DNA from: Sandarakinorhabdus sp. AAP62
GTDB taxonomy: Bacteria > Pseudomonadota > Alphaproteobacteria > Sphingomonadales > Sphingomonadaceae
Assembly (NCBI RefSeq): GCF_000331225.1
Contig: NZ_ANFY01000003.1
Location: 543,001-607,000, forward strand
Length of the DNA: 64,000 bases
Reading direction: 5' to 3'
Below, one piece after another: positions 25,369-34,838 of the stretch. The notes beneath the pieces are model-generated. The model was given only the letters and a program-made list of their open reading frames with translations, ran no database searches and was not told the DNA's origin. The position numbers and the translations under genes are program-made. The first letter of the stretch is position 1. Each line of letters starts with the position of its first letter.

Positions 25369-27369
25369 TCACTTCAGATCGGGCGGCAGCGCGTCGGCGG
25401 CAATCAGCGCCACGGCCTCGGCCAGCGGCATCACTTTCTGCTCGCCGCCCTTCAGGTTGCGCAATGCCACCGTGCCTTCTTCCGCCTCACGCCGGCCCAG
25501 CACCAGCATGTAGGGCGCCTTCTGCAGGCTGTGCTCACGCACCTTCAGGTTGATCTTCTCGTTGCGCAGATCGGTTTCGACCCGGATGCCGGCCTTGCGC
25601 AGCGTGTCGGCCACGGTGGCGGCATAGTCATCCGCATCCGAAACGATGGTCGCCACCACGGCCTGGCACGGCGCCAGCCAGGTGGGGAACCAGCCGGCGA
25701 AATGCTCGATCAATATGCCGATGAAGCGTTCATAGCTGCCCAGGATCGCCCGGTGCAGCATCACTGGCCGGTGACGGTTGCCGTCTTCGCCCACGTAGGA
25801 CGCGTCGAGCCGTTCCGGCAGCACCGTATCGGTCTGGATGGTGCCGACCTGCCAGGTGCGGCCGATGGCGTCGGTCAGGTGGAATTCCAGCTTGGGCGCA
25901 TAGAAGGCGCCTTCGCCGGGCAGTTCTTCCCAGCCCCAATCGGCGTTGTCGCGGCCCGTGGCCTTCACGGCATCGCGCATCGACTGTTCGGACCAGTCCC
26001 ACATCGCATCGCTGCCGAAACGCTTTTCGGGGCGCAGCGCCAGCTTGATGGCATAGCTGAACCCGCCCAGATCCTTGTAGACCACGTCGAGCAGATCGCA
26101 GAACGCCGCGATTTCGGCGACGATCTGATCCTGGCGGCAGAAGATATGGCCATCGTCCTGCGTGAACTGGCGCACCCGCATCAGGCCGTGCAGGGCGCCG
26201 TGCGGCTCGTTGCGGTGGCAGCAGCCCATTTCGGCCATGCGCAGCGGCAGATCGCGGTAGGATTTGATGCCCTGGCGGAAGATCAGCACGTGCGCCGGGC
26301 AGTTCATCGGCTTCAAGGCCATCCACTGCGCGTCGTTGGAAACGACCGGGCCTTCATCCTCGGTGTTGGGCACCTCGTCGGGGATGACGAACATGTTCTC
26401 GCGATATTTGCCCCAGTGGCCGGATTGCTCCCACTGGCGCGCGTCCATGATCTGCGGGGTCTTCACCTCCTGGTATCCGGCCGGATCGAGCCGGCGGCGC
26501 ATATAGGCTTCCAGTTCGCGGTAGATGATGAAGCCGCGCGGGTGCCAGAACACGCTGCCATGGGCTTCTTCCTGCAGGTGGAACAGGTCCATCTCGCGGC
26601 CCAGCTTGCGGTGATCGCGCTTGGCGGCTTCCTCCAGCCGCAGCAGATGGGCGTCGAGCTGCTTCTTGTTCAGCCAGGCGGTGCCATAGATGCGGCTGAG
26701 CATGGCGTTCTTCTGGTCGCCGCGCCAATAGGCCCCCGAAACCCGCGTCAGCTTGAAGGCCTGCGGGTCCAGCTTGCCGGTGGAGGGCAAATGCGGCCCG
26801 CGGCACATGTCGAGCCAGTCATCGCCAGACCAATAGACAGTGAGGTCTTCATCGCCCGGCAGTTCGGCGGCCCATTCGGCCTTGAAGCTTTCGCCCTGCT
26901 GCTTCCAGCGGCTGATCAGTTGCGCGCGGCTCCACACTTCGCGGCGCAGCGGCTTGTCGGCGCGGATGATGGCGCGCATCGCCTCTTCGATGGCCGGCAG
27001 GTCATCTTCGGTGAACGGGCCGCGGCCAGGGGCGGGGGCGAAATCATAGTAGAAGCCATCGTCCGTTGACGGGCCAAAGGTGATCTGCGTGCCGGGAAAC
27101 AGGCCCTGCACAGCTTCGGCCAGCACGTGTGCGAAATCGTGGCGGGCCAGTTCCAGCGCGTCGGCTTCGTCCTTAACCGTCACCAGCGCCAGCGCGGCAT
27201 CCTGGGTGATGGGGCGCGACAGATCGACGATCTCGCCATCCACTCTGGCTGCCAGCGCCGCCTTGGCCAGGCCGGGCCCGATGCTCGCCGCCACGTCGGC
27301 GCCGGTGGTGCCGCGCGCGACACTGCGCTGCGAGCCATCGGGGAGCGTGAGGGTGATGAGGTCGGACAT
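25369..27369 (-). CDS. thrS: Threonyl-tRNA synthetase
   Basis: A 666-residue class II synthetase charging tRNA-Thr. Domain order: TGS (about 3-62), second additional/editing domain with [16 protein letters not shown] (about 90-220), catalytic core (about 240-540) including [12 protein letters not shown] with the zinc Cys and [14 protein letters not shown], and the anticodon domain (about 555-655). The [15 protein letters not shown] start matches the TGS domain, supporting ATG 27369. A GCCGCCA/TGGCGGC hairpin lies just upstream, but I see no T-box or leader peptide. Confidence 0.97.
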   Translation of the reverse strand: MSDLITLTLPDGSQRSVARGTTGADVAASIGPGLAKAALAARVDGEIVDLSRPITQDAALALVTVKDEADALELARHDFAHVLAEAVQGLFPGTQITFGPSTDDGFYYDFAPAPGRGPFTEDDLPAIEEAMRAIIRADKPLRREVWSRAQLISRWKQQGESFKAEWAAELPGDEDLTVYWSGDDWLDMCRGPHLPSTGKLDPQAFKLTRVSGAYWRGDQKNAMLSRIYGTAWLNKKQLDAHLLRLEEAAKRDHRKLGREMDLFHLQEEAHGSVFWHPRGFIIYRELEAYMRRRLDPAGYQEVKTPQIMDARQWEQSGHWGKYRENMFVIPDEVPNTEDEGPVVSNDAQWMALKPMNCPAHVLIFRQGIKSYRDLPLRMAEMGCCHRNEPHGALHGLMRVRQFTQDDGHIFCRQDQIVAEIAAFCDLLDVVYKDLGGFSYAIKLALRPEKRFGSDAMWDWSEQSMRDAVKATGRDNADWGWEELPGEGAFYAPKLEFHLTDAIGRTWQVGTIQTDTVLPERLDASYVGEDGNRHRPVMLHRAILGSYERFIGILIEHFAGWFPTWLAPCQAVVATIVSDADDYAATVADTLRKAGIRVETDLRNEKINLKVREHSLQKAPYMLVLGRREAEEGTVALRNLKGGEQKVMPLAEAVALIAADALPPDLK

Positions 27370-27527
27370 GGTGGCCTTTGAAAATTGCTGGCGCCGCCAA
27401 ACTGTGGCGGCGGGCCGTGCCTAATCAAAAATCCGCGCTTTCGCCACCCGATACTTGGACTGAAGCCGGTAGACGGCATCGCAATCATCTGCCAGCCTTT
27501 CGCCCAAGCAGATTGGGGGCGATTGCG

Positions 27528-28853
27528 ATGATGGTTGGGCGCAGGCAGTTTCTGGCAGGGGCGGCGGCCGTCACGCTGGCAGCGGGCGCGCGGGCGCAGC
27601 TGCTGCCCGGGCCTGGCTATGGCACGCCATTGGGCACCAGCCCGTTCGCGCCCGACATTTATCGCGCCCGCCGCGCCCGGCTGATGGCGGAGCTGAAGGG
27701 CGGGCTGGCGGTGATCCACGGCGCCACCGCGTTCGACGCGCCCGACAACACGCTGCTGGCCCCGTTCACGCAGAACGGCGATTTCGCCTGGCTGACCGGC
27801 ATCATGGATGAACCCGGCGCCATCCTGGTACTGGCGCCGGCTGAGGCGACGGTGAAAGAATGGCTGTTCCTGCCCGCGCGCGATGTCGAGGTGGAGCGGG
27901 TGACGGCGGAGCGCCTGCCGCTGGGTTCCCTGATCGAGCAGCGCACCGGCATCCAGCGCGTGCAGCGCAGCACGCGGCTGGGCGGGCTGGTGACGCAGCT
28001 GGCCACCCGCCACAAGGAACTGCATTTCCTGGGGCCGGTGGTTTCGGCCAATGCGCCGATCCCCGAAACGCTGGAACTGTATCACAAGATCGCGGCGCGG
28101 GTGCCGGGCACCAGCATTCGCGATCAATCGGGCCTGTTGACGGCCCTGCGCAGCGTGAAGGAACCGCGCGAGCTGGAGCTGATGCACAAGGCAATGGCCG
28201 CCACCCGCGCCGGCCATATTGCGGCGATGCGCAGCGTGAAGCCCGGCATGAGCGAACGCCAGTTGCGCCGGGTGCTGGAAGAGGGCTTTGCCAATGCCGG
28301 CGGCACCGGCCTTGCCTACAACAGCATCGTGGCGGCCGGGCGCAACGCCGCATCGCTGCATTACATCACCGAAACCGGGCCGATCCGCGATGGCGATCTG
28401 GTGCTGATCGATGCGGCGGCGTCGGTGGGCCATTATGCCTGCGATGTCACCCGCACCTTTCCCGCCAATGGCCGCTTCAGCGCCGCCCAGCGCAAGGATT
28501 ACGAACTGGTGCTGGCCGCCCAGGCCGCAGCCGAAGCGAAACTGAAGGCCGGGGTGGCCTATGACGCGCTGGAAGACGCCGCCAAGGAGGTGTTCCGCAG
28601 AGCCGGCCGCATCGATGAATTCTATCACGGCCTTGGTCATTATGTCGGGCTGGACGTGCATGATCCGTTCGACCGATCGAAACCCATCCCGGCCGGCGCG
28701 GTGATCACCATCGAGCCGGGGCTGTACGCCCATTCGGCCAACCAGGGCATCCGCATCGAGGATCAATATCTGGTGACGGCAACGGGATCGGAGCGGATGT
28801 CGGCCGGCATCCCGCGCAGTATCGCCGAGATCCAAGCGGCCATGCGGGGGTGA
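27528..28853 (+). CDS. Tat-exported Xaa-Pro aminopeptidase (M24B)
   Basis: 441 residues. The N terminus GRRQFLAGAAAVTLAAGARA is a twin-arginine signal, so the folded enzyme is probably exported with its metals. After a creatinase-like N domain comes the pita-bread M24 domain with all five metal ligands: Asp295, Asp306, His371, Glu396 and Glu411 (VLIDAAA, CDVTRTF, HGLGHYVG, TIEPGLY, RIEDQYL). It removes N-terminal residues before proline. Two adjacent ATGs (27528, 27531) follow GGGGGC. Six bases separate it from ggt, so they are likely co-transcribed. Confidence 0.9.
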   Translation: MMVGRRQFLAGAAAVTLAAGARAQLLPGPGYGTPLGTSPFAPDIYRARRARLMAELKGGLAVIHGATAFDAPDNTLLAPFTQNGDFAWLTGIMDEPGAILVLAPAEATVKEWLFLPARDVEVERVTAERLPLGSLIEQRTGIQRVQRSTRLGGLVTQLATRHKELHFLGPVVSANAPIPETLELYHKIAARVPGTSIRDQSGLLTALRSVKEPRELELMHKAMAATRAGHIAAMRSVKPGMSERQLRRVLEEGFANAGGTGLAYNSIVAAGRNAASLHYITETGPIRDGDLVLIDAAASVGHYACDVTRTFPANGRFSAAQRKDYELVLAAQAAAEAKLKAGVAYDALEDAAKEVFRRAGRIDEFYHGLGHYVGLDVHDPFDRSKPIPAGAVITIEPGLYAHSANQGIRIEDQYLVTATGSERMSAGIPRSIAEIQAAMRG

Positions 28854-28859
28854 AGTGAG

Positions 28860-30650
28860 ATGATGCGGCGGATTATCGGATTGGGCCTGCTCGCTGGGCT
28901 GGCATGGCCAGCGGCAGCGCAAGAGGCACGCTGCCCGCAGCCGGCCTGCGCCGCCGTGGCCGGCGGGCGCACCGAAGGCTGGGCGGCGCAAAGCCGGGCC
29001 GAAGTGATTGCGCGCAACGGCATGGTCACCTCCAGCCAGCCGCTCGCCACCCAGGCCGGGCTGGCCATATTGCGCCGCGGCGGCAATGCGGTGGATGCGG
29101 CGGTGGCGACGGCGGCAGTGCTGGGCGTGGTCGAACCGTTCAGCACCGGCATTGCCAGCGATCTGTTCATGATCGTCTGGGATGCCAAGTCGAAGAAATT
29201 AAACGCGCTGGCTGCTGCTGGCCCGGCCCCCACCGGGGCGACGCCGCAACGCTTTGCCGAACTGGGCTATGGCAAGGACCCGAAGAACTGGACGCTGGGT
29301 TCGGGCATGCCAACGGGCGGCATCCTCACGGTCACCGTGCCGGGCGCGGTGTGGGGCTGGGATGCAGCGCTGAAACGTTTTGGCAGCATGGGCTTTGCCG
29401 AGGTGCTGGCCGATGCGGAAACTTATGCCCGCGACGGTTTTCCGGTGAGCCCGCGCATTGCCGATGAGTGGGCGACGCTGCCGCGCGCGCTGCCGATCAA
29501 GGCCTGCTGCACCGATCATGATCCCGACACGCTGGCGGTGTGGACGCCCGGCGGCAAGGGTCCGGCGGTGGGCGAGATATTCCGCAATCCTGGCCTTGCC
29601 CGCGCCTTCGCGTTGTTGCGCAGCCAAGGCCCGGATGGCTTCTACAAGGGCGACATTGCCCGCGCGATCCTGGCCAAATCGCAGGCGTTGGGCGGCACCA
29701 TGATTGCGGCCGATCTGGCCGGCTACAAGGGGGAGTGGGTCGATCTGGTCCACACACGCTATCGCGGCCATGATGTCTATGAACTGCCGCCGCCCGCGCA
29801 AAGCTGGGGCGCGCTGGAAATGCTCAACATCCTTGAAGCCTGTGTGCCGGTGTGGTCGCCGGGGCAGACGCTGGCCAGTCTGGGCCCGCGATCCCCGCGC
29901 TTCTGGCATTATCTCGTCGAGGCCAAGAAACTGGCCTATGCCGATCTCGCGGCGTGGAACGGCGATCCCAAGTTCGTCACGGTGCCGGTGGAGCGGCTGA
30001 CTTCGAAAGCCTATGCCGCTTCGCTGTGCAGCCGCGTCGATCCGGCGCGCGCCGCCATCACCCGGCCCGGCCCGGCCGATCGCACCGGCGACACGGTGGC
30101 GCTGGCCACCGCCGATGCGGCTGGCAATGTGGTGGCGATGATCAACTCCATTTCATCGCCGTGGGGATCGGGGCTGACGGTGAAGGATTTTGGCCTGATC
30201 CTGCACAATCGCGGCGTGCAGTTCAGCCTTGATCCGGCCAGCCCCAACATCATCGCGCCGGGCAAGCGCCCCTATCACACGCTGGCCGCCGGTTTCGTGC
30301 TGAAGGATGGCGCGCCGCTCTTGTCGTTGCTGCTGATGGGCGGCGACATGCAGGCGCAGGGCCATGGCCAGGTGCTGGTCAACATGCTCGATCTGGGCGC
30401 CAATGTGCAGATGGCGACCGACATGGCGCGCTTCCGCCACGGCCAGGTGTCGGACCGATTGACGCTGGAGCCGGCGCTCGATGCCCTGGTCGGCGCCGAT
30501 CTGAAGGCGATGGGCCACCGCGTCGGCCCGCCCGGCAGCGGCCCCATGGGCGGCTATCAGGCAATCCGCATCGAGACCGACAAGGACGGCAAACCAGTCT
30601 ATCGCGCCGGTTCCGATCACCGCAAGGACGGCCAGGCCGCCGGCTGGTGA
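28860..30650 (+). CDS. ggt: Gamma-glutamyltransferase
   Basis: 596 residues with a Sec signal peptide (MMRRIIGLGLLAGLAWPAAA). An N-terminal nucleophile hydrolase that splits glutathione and other gamma-glutamyl compounds in the periplasm after self-cleavage. Early blocks AILRRGGNAVDAAVATAAVL and VEPFSTGIASDLF are present; the catalytic Thr of the small subunit is most likely Thr412 in GDTVALATADAAGN. The usual Thr-Thr-His triplet is replaced by Asp-Thr-Val, a divergent form, so true glutathione specificity is less certain. Operonic with the Xaa-Pro peptidase. Confidence 0.85.
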   Translation: MMRRIIGLGLLAGLAWPAAAQEARCPQPACAAVAGGRTEGWAAQSRAEVIARNGMVTSSQPLATQAGLAILRRGGNAVDAAVATAAVLGVVEPFSTGIASDLFMIVWDAKSKKLNALAAAGPAPTGATPQRFAELGYGKDPKNWTLGSGMPTGGILTVTVPGAVWGWDAALKRFGSMGFAEVLADAETYARDGFPVSPRIADEWATLPRALPIKACCTDHDPDTLAVWTPGGKGPAVGEIFRNPGLARAFALLRSQGPDGFYKGDIARAILAKSQALGGTMIAADLAGYKGEWVDLVHTRYRGHDVYELPPPAQSWGALEMLNILEACVPVWSPGQTLASLGPRSPRFWHYLVEAKKLAYADLAAWNGDPKFVTVPVERLTSKAYAASLCSRVDPARAAITRPGPADRTGDTVALATADAAGNVVAMINSISSPWGSGLTVKDFGLILHNRGVQFSLDPASPNIIAPGKRPYHTLAAGFVLKDGAPLLSLLLMGGDMQAQGHGQVLVNMLDLGANVQMATDMARFRHGQVSDRLTLEPALDALVGADLKAMGHRVGPPGSGPMGGYQAIRIETDKDGKPVYRAGSDHRKDGQAAGW

Positions 30651-30708
30651 GCGGCGCCAGTGCCGCATTGACTTGCAGCATCGCCCGCCGCTTGGCAGGG
30701 TAGAGCTG

Positions 30709-31170
30709 ATGCCAACCCCGCCCGCCCCGCTTAACCGTCGATCTGCCAAGAACCGCCCGCTTTCCGGTGTGCTCACCGGCGATGGCCGGCGCGAGGCTGT
30801 GGTGGTGACGGCGCTGGAAAAGCGGCTGGTGATCAATGTCGAGGCCGATATCAGTGCCATCCCGCTCGCCCGCGTGCGCCGCGATGACGGGCTGAACCTG
30901 CGCCGCACCGACAACAAGGATTGGCAGATACGTTTCGATACCGTGCCGCCGCCGGGCAGTTGGGTGCATGATCTGCCGCTGCTGCCGCCGGCCAATCCGC
31001 TGCGGCGGCTGGCGATCATCCTGCTTGCCCTGCTGGGCGTGATTGCCGCCGGGTTGTGGGCTGTGCGTGACAGCGGCAACATGGCGGTGCGATCGCAGCC
31101 GCTGCCCGATCTGGCCAAGGCGATCGGCTGGCCCGGAACCGATCCGCGTCCGCGTTCCTGGCTGGCATGA
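30709..31170 (+). CDS. Single-pass membrane protein, unknown function
   Basis: 153 residues with one transmembrane helix (about 104-124, RLAIILLALLGVIAAGLWAV) between a basic cytosolic N-terminal part and a short periplasmic tail. No family recognised. CAGGG lies before the ATG at 30709. Its stop overlaps the next gene's ATG (ATGA), and it is the first of a coupled run reaching 34.3 kb. Confidence 0.65.
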   Translation: MPTPPAPLNRRSAKNRPLSGVLTGDGRREAVVVTALEKRLVINVEADISAIPLARVRRDDGLNLRRTDNKDWQIRFDTVPPPGSWVHDLPLLPPANPLRRLAIILLALLGVIAAGLWAVRDSGNMAVRSQPLPDLAKAIGWPGTDPRPRSWLA

Positions 31171-31901
31171 GCAGCCTGCAGCATCTCGACCACCAGGGTG
31201 CGGCCCTGGCCTATCGGTTCGTGCCCGGCGCCGGCCCGCTGCTGCTGTTCCTGCCCGGTTACATGAGCGACATGACCGGTTCGAAGGCCGAGGCGCTGAG
31301 CGACTGGGCGCGGGCCAGGGGGCAGGCGATGTTGCGGCTGGATTATTCCGGCTGCGGGGCGAGCGGCGGTGATTTCCTGGACGGCAGCATCGGGCGCTGG
31401 ACGGCGGATGCGCTGGCGGTGATCGACCATGTCTGGCCCACGGGAAAGCTGCTGCTGGTCGGTTCGTCGATGGGCGGCTGGATCGCGCTGCTGGCGGGCC
31501 GGGCGCTGAAGGATCGGCTGGCCGGGCTGGTGGGCATCGCCGCGGCGCCGGATTTCACCGTTTGGGGGCTGACAGTGGGTGAGGCCGAGCGGCGCCAGCT
31601 CGACAAGCAGGGGTATTTCACCCGGCCGTCGGACTATGGCGAACCCTATCGCTACAGCCGGGCGCTGATCGATGATGCACGCGATCATCTGCTGCTCGAT
31701 GGCCAGATCGGCATCAGCGCGCCGGTGCGGCTGCTGCACGGCCAGCAGGACGATGCGGTGCCGTGGCGACTGTCGCTCGACATTGCAGCGCGGCTGAAGG
31801 GCAATGATGTTCAGGTGCGGCTCATCAAGGATGGTGATCATCGGCTTTCCCGCGAGGCTGATATTGCCGTGCTGATCGCCACCATCGAGGAACTGCTGTG
31901 A
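31167..31901 (+). CDS. Alpha/beta hydrolase
   Basis: 244 residues. The nucleophile elbow GSSMGG gives Ser101; an oxyanion segment FLPGYMSDMTGSKA lies near residue 30; the acid and base would be Asp in LHGQQDDAVPW and His in KDGDHRLS. The layout resembles the small palmitoyl-thioesterase / carboxyl-esterase group (ABHD10-like). Substrate unknown. Overlaps its upstream neighbour by ATGA and the downstream TPR gene by GTGA. Confidence 0.85.
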   Translation: MSSLQHLDHQGAALAYRFVPGAGPLLLFLPGYMSDMTGSKAEALSDWARARGQAMLRLDYSGCGASGGDFLDGSIGRWTADALAVIDHVWPTGKLLLVGSSMGGWIALLAGRALKDRLAGLVGIAAAPDFTVWGLTVGEAERRQLDKQGYFTRPSDYGEPYRYSRALIDDARDHLLLDGQIGISAPVRLLHGQQDDAVPWRLSLDIAARLKGNDVQVRLIKDGDHRLSREADIAVLIATIEELL

Positions 31902-32725
31902 AATCGCTGGCCCCAGAGGCCCTGGTGCTGTCCCTGTTGCTGTGTGTGCCTGTGCTGGCCGCGCCATCCGATCCCACCCGCTATGCCGCCTGCATTGAGA
32001 TTGCCGGCAAGGATCCGGCGCGGGCCATGCAGATGGCCTATGCCTGGCGCATCGAAGGTGGCGGCGTCGCCCCGCGCCATTGCCTGGCCGTGGCGCAGAT
32101 GCACGCCCGCCATCACGAGGCGGCGCTGAAAAGCTATGCGGCCGCCGGCGAGGCCAGCGAGGCGGCGCGCGACGGCCAGGCCATTGCGCTGTGGCGGCAG
32201 GCGGCCGAGGCGGCGCTGATCGCCGAGCAACCGGGCGAAGCAGTGCGTTTCCTGACGCGGGCATTGGCCCGGCCCGGCGGCGCGGAATTGAGCCCGCGCG
32301 CCGAAGCCGATCTGCTCAATCTGCGCGCCGAAGCACAGGTGGCAGCGGGCAAGCCCGATCTGGCGATGGCCGATCTGTCGCGCGCCACCAGCCTGTCGCC
32401 AGAGTTTTTCACGCCGTGGCTGCTCAAGGCGACGCTGGCCCGGCGTCAAGGCGATGTGGCCGGGGCCGAAGCGGCGCTGCTGAAGGCTGCTGCGCTGGCG
32501 CCGGAGTCGGCCGATGTCGAGCTGGAGGCTGGCAATATCGCAGCGGCCAAGGGTGATCTGGCGCTGGCCCGCCAGGCCTGGGAAGCAGCTGCTGCCGACG
32601 GGCCCGATACGCCAGCCGGGCAGGCGGCGGCTGCCGCGCTGGGCCGCATGAATGCCGCCATTCCCAAGGAGACACTGGCGGAAAAACCACTGACGGACGG
32701 GGCGCTGCCTGCTACACCACGCTGA
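31898..32725 (+). CDS. Tetratricopeptide repeat protein, exported
   Basis: 275 residues, GTG start. The first 25 residues (leader ending VLAAPS) look like a signal peptide. The rest is helical and Ala-rich with TPR-like units from about residue 95 to 240 (for example LLNLRAEAQVAAGKPDLAMAD and PWLLKATLARRQGDVAGAEAAL). TPR proteins act as scaffolds; the partner is not evident. Overlaps on both sides (GTGA, TGATG) show tight coupling with the hydrolase and the thioesterase. Confidence 0.75.
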   Translation: MKSLAPEALVLSLLLCVPVLAAPSDPTRYAACIEIAGKDPARAMQMAYAWRIEGGGVAPRHCLAVAQMHARHHEAALKSYAAAGEASEAARDGQAIALWRQAAEAALIAEQPGEAVRFLTRALARPGGAELSPRAEADLLNLRAEAQVAAGKPDLAMADLSRATSLSPEFFTPWLLKATLARRQGDVAGAEAALLKAAALAPESADVELEAGNIAAAKGDLALARQAWEAAAADGPDTPAGQAAAAALGRMNAAIPKETLAEKPLTDGALPATPR

Positions 32726-33159
32726 TGGCACGATCTGATTTCAAATTCGTCTGGAACGCCCGCGCCCGTTATGCCGAGGTCGACGCGCAGGCCGTGGTGT
32801 TCAACAGCCGCTATCTCGAATATTTCGATATCGGCATTACCGAATATTTCCGCGCCGTTGGCCTCTATCCGGCGCCCAATCTGCAGGGCGCACCCGAACT
32901 GCACGTGGTGAAGGCCGAAGTTGTCTATCATGCGCCCGTGCTGCTCGATGAAGCGATCGCCATTTGCGTGCGCTGTGAAAAGATTGGCCGCACCTCGCTC
33001 GGCTTCGCCTTTGAAGTGCACGTTGGCGATGGCGAGGATCTGCGCGCCAGCGGCACCGAAGTGCAGGTGCACGTGGATGAACCGCGCGGCCGGCCGACGC
33101 CGGTGCCGGATAAGCTGGTCGCCCTGTTCGAAGCCTTTGAAGGACGCGCGCTGAAATGA
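32725..33159 (+). CDS. Acyl-CoA thioesterase, hotdog fold (YbgC-like)
   Basis: 144 residues of the 4-hydroxybenzoyl-CoA thioesterase / YbgC class. RYAEVDAQAVVFNSRYLEYFD is the active-site helix region; the usual catalytic Asp is Asp22 or its neighbour in EVDAQ. Hydrolyses an acyl-CoA; chain length unknown. Its ATG shares the A of the TPR stop (TGATG), and its stop overlaps the glyoxalase I start (ATGA). Confidence 0.85.
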   Translation: MARSDFKFVWNARARYAEVDAQAVVFNSRYLEYFDIGITEYFRAVGLYPAPNLQGAPELHVVKAEVVYHAPVLLDEAIAICVRCEKIGRTSLGFAFEVHVGDGEDLRASGTEVQVHVDEPRGRPTPVPDKLVALFEAFEGRALK

Positions 33160-33572
33160 AATATCTGCACACCATGATCCGCGTGTCGGATGTGGCGGAA
33201 ACGCTGCGCTTCTTCGAACTGCTCGGGCTGAAGGAACTGCACCGCTATGACAACGAGGCCGGGCGCTTCACCCTCATCTTCCTGGCGGTGCCCGGCGACG
33301 AGGATGCCCAGGTCGAACTCACCCACAATTGGGACGAGGCCGGCTATGGCGGCGGGCGCAACTTCGGCCATCTCGCTTATGCCGTCGATGATATCTACGC
33401 CAGTTGCCAGCGGCTGATGGAAGGCGGCGTGACCATCAACCGGCCGCCGCGTGATGGCCGCATGGCCTTTGTGAAGTCGCCGGACGGGATTTCGGTGGAA
33501 TTGCTGCAGGCAGGTGCAGCGCTGGCTCCGGCCGAGCCCTGGGCCTCGATGCCCAATGTGGGGAACTGGTAG
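33156..33572 (+). CDS. gloA: Glyoxalase I-like protein (VOC family)
   Basis: 138 residues. Lactoylglutathione lyase converts the methylglyoxal-glutathione hemithioacetal to S-lactoylglutathione. The four metal ligands of the bacterial enzyme can be placed: His5, Glu54 (VELTHNW), His72 (GHLAYAV) and Glu115 (SVELLQ). It lies one base upstream of the glyoxalase II gene, which makes the assignment strong. Confidence 0.88.
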   Translation: MKYLHTMIRVSDVAETLRFFELLGLKELHRYDNEAGRFTLIFLAVPGDEDAQVELTHNWDEAGYGGGRNFGHLAYAVDDIYASCQRLMEGGVTINRPPRDGRMAFVKSPDGISVELLQAGAALAPAEPWASMPNVGNW

Positions 33573-33573
33573 G

Positions 33574-34296
33574 ATGCTCGACATTGTCGGCGTGCCCGTG
33601 CTTTCAGACAATTATGTCTGGCTCGCCCATGATGCGGCCAGCGGCGAGACGGCGGTGATCGATCCCGCCGTGGCCGGCCCGGTGCTGGAAGCCGCCACCA
33701 GCCGCGGCTGGAAGATCACCCAGATACTGAACACCCACTGGCACCCCGATCATGTGGGCGGCAACGCCGATATCGTGGCGGCCACCGGTGCGAAAGTGAC
33801 CGGGCCGGCCGGCGAGGCGGCGAAGATCCCGCACATCAGCCGCGCCGTGGTGGAAGGCGACACGGTGCAGATCGGCAGCCAGCTGGGTCGGGTGATCGAT
33901 TGCCCGGCGCACACGGCCGGCCACAATGCCTATGCCTTTGACGGTGCGCTGTTCTGTGGCGACACGCTGTTTGCCATGGGCTGCGGCCGGCTGTTTGAAG
34001 GCACGGCCGAACAGATGCACAGCGCGCTGGCCAAGTTCATGGCGCTGCCGCCGCGCACGCTGGTGTATTGCGCGCATGAATATACCCAGTCCAACGCCCG
34101 CTTTGCCGTGACGGTGGAGCCGGACAATGAAGCGCTGCGGCGCCGCGCCGAGGCCGTGGACCGGCTGCGCGAACGCGGTGACCCCACCGTGCCGTTCAGC
34201 CTGGCCATGGAAGCGGCGACCAACCCCTTCGTGCGCGCTGGCAGCGTTGCCGAATTGGCCCGCCGCCGCGCCGCCAAGGACGTGTTCAAAGGGTGA
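33574..34296 (+). CDS. gloB: Hydroxyacylglutathione hydrolase (glyoxalase II)
   Basis: 240 residues, metallo-beta-lactamase fold. THWHPDH at 54-60 binds the two metals; further ligands lie in DCPAHTAGHNAYAF, FCGDTLFAMGCGRLFEG and CAHEYT. The C-terminal substrate-binding part ends with LRERGDPTVPFSLAMEAATNPF and RRRAAKDVF, as in the family. It completes methylglyoxal detoxification, returning glutathione and D-lactate. AGG lies before ATG 33574; an in-frame extension upstream overlaps gloA and has no similarity. Confidence 0.95.
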   Translation: MLDIVGVPVLSDNYVWLAHDAASGETAVIDPAVAGPVLEAATSRGWKITQILNTHWHPDHVGGNADIVAATGAKVTGPAGEAAKIPHISRAVVEGDTVQIGSQLGRVIDCPAHTAGHNAYAFDGALFCGDTLFAMGCGRLFEGTAEQMHSALAKFMALPPRTLVYCAHEYTQSNARFAVTVEPDNEALRRRAEAVDRLRERGDPTVPFSLAMEAATNPFVRAGSVAELARRRAAKDVFKG

Positions 34297-34311
34297 TTTC
34301 TTGAGGGTGAC

Positions 34312-34734
34312 ATGTTCAGCGATGATACAGCGTCAGACGGGCATCATGGCCAGATGATCAGAACCGCATTCCTGGCCGCTGCGCTTGTCGCGGCATTTCC
34401 GGCGGTGGCCGCCGAACGTGCGCCGGCCGCGTCCAAACCGGTCGATTGCCTCGTGACCCGCAACATCCAGCAAAGCCAGGCCGGCCCCGACCGCAAATGG
34501 TATGTCCGCCTGCGCGACCGGACCTGGTGGCGCAACACGATGGAATGCCCCGGCCTCAGCCCGCGCCGGGCGCTGGTGCACACCAGCCCGATCGGCAACC
34601 AGTGCCGGGGTGACATCGTGCAGGTGGTGGATTTCACCATGGGCGGTGTGTCATTCGGTGGCTGCGGGCTGGGCAGCTGGGAACAGGTGGACGGCCCGCC
34701 AGCCAAGGGCAAGGCGGCCAAGCCGAAAGGCTAG
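34312..34734 (+). CDS. Small secreted protein of unknown function
   Basis: 140 residues from ATG 34312 (GAGG at good spacing) or 126 from ATG 34354. A signal peptide (MIRTAFLAAALVAAFPAVAA) begins exactly at the second ATG, so that start makes better biological sense while the first has the better ribosome site. The mature part has four cysteines (DCLVTRN, MECPGL, NQCRGD, GGCGLG), which may pair, and a lysine-rich tail. No family recognised. Confidence 0.65.
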   Translation: MFSDDTASDGHHGQMIRTAFLAAALVAAFPAVAAERAPAASKPVDCLVTRNIQQSQAGPDRKWYVRLRDRTWWRNTMECPGLSPRRALVHTSPIGNQCRGDIVQVVDFTMGGVSFGGCGLGSWEQVDGPPAKGKAAKPKG

Positions 34735-34763
34735 CCTTCCCGGCATCCAGACTGAACCGCTGA

Positions 34764-34801
34764 TGCCAAGGCACCGACCGAATGAGGCGAGTGCCTCGGC
34801 A
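34764..34801. terminator. Hairpin between convergent genes
   Basis: Arms TGCCAAGGCAC and GTGCCTCGGCA pair at 10 of 11 positions across a 16-base loop, in the 104-bp gap between the secreted protein and arsI. No T tract. It could serve both convergent transcripts. Confidence 0.4.
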
Positions 34802-34838
34802 TGAGCGGGTTCGGGACACAATCAAAGCGCAATTGATT

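Noticed and set aside
27370-27527. T-box or leader-peptide control upstream of thrS
   Set aside because: Only a short GCCGCCA/TGGCGGC hairpin is visible; there is no specifier, antiterminator or threonine-rich leader.
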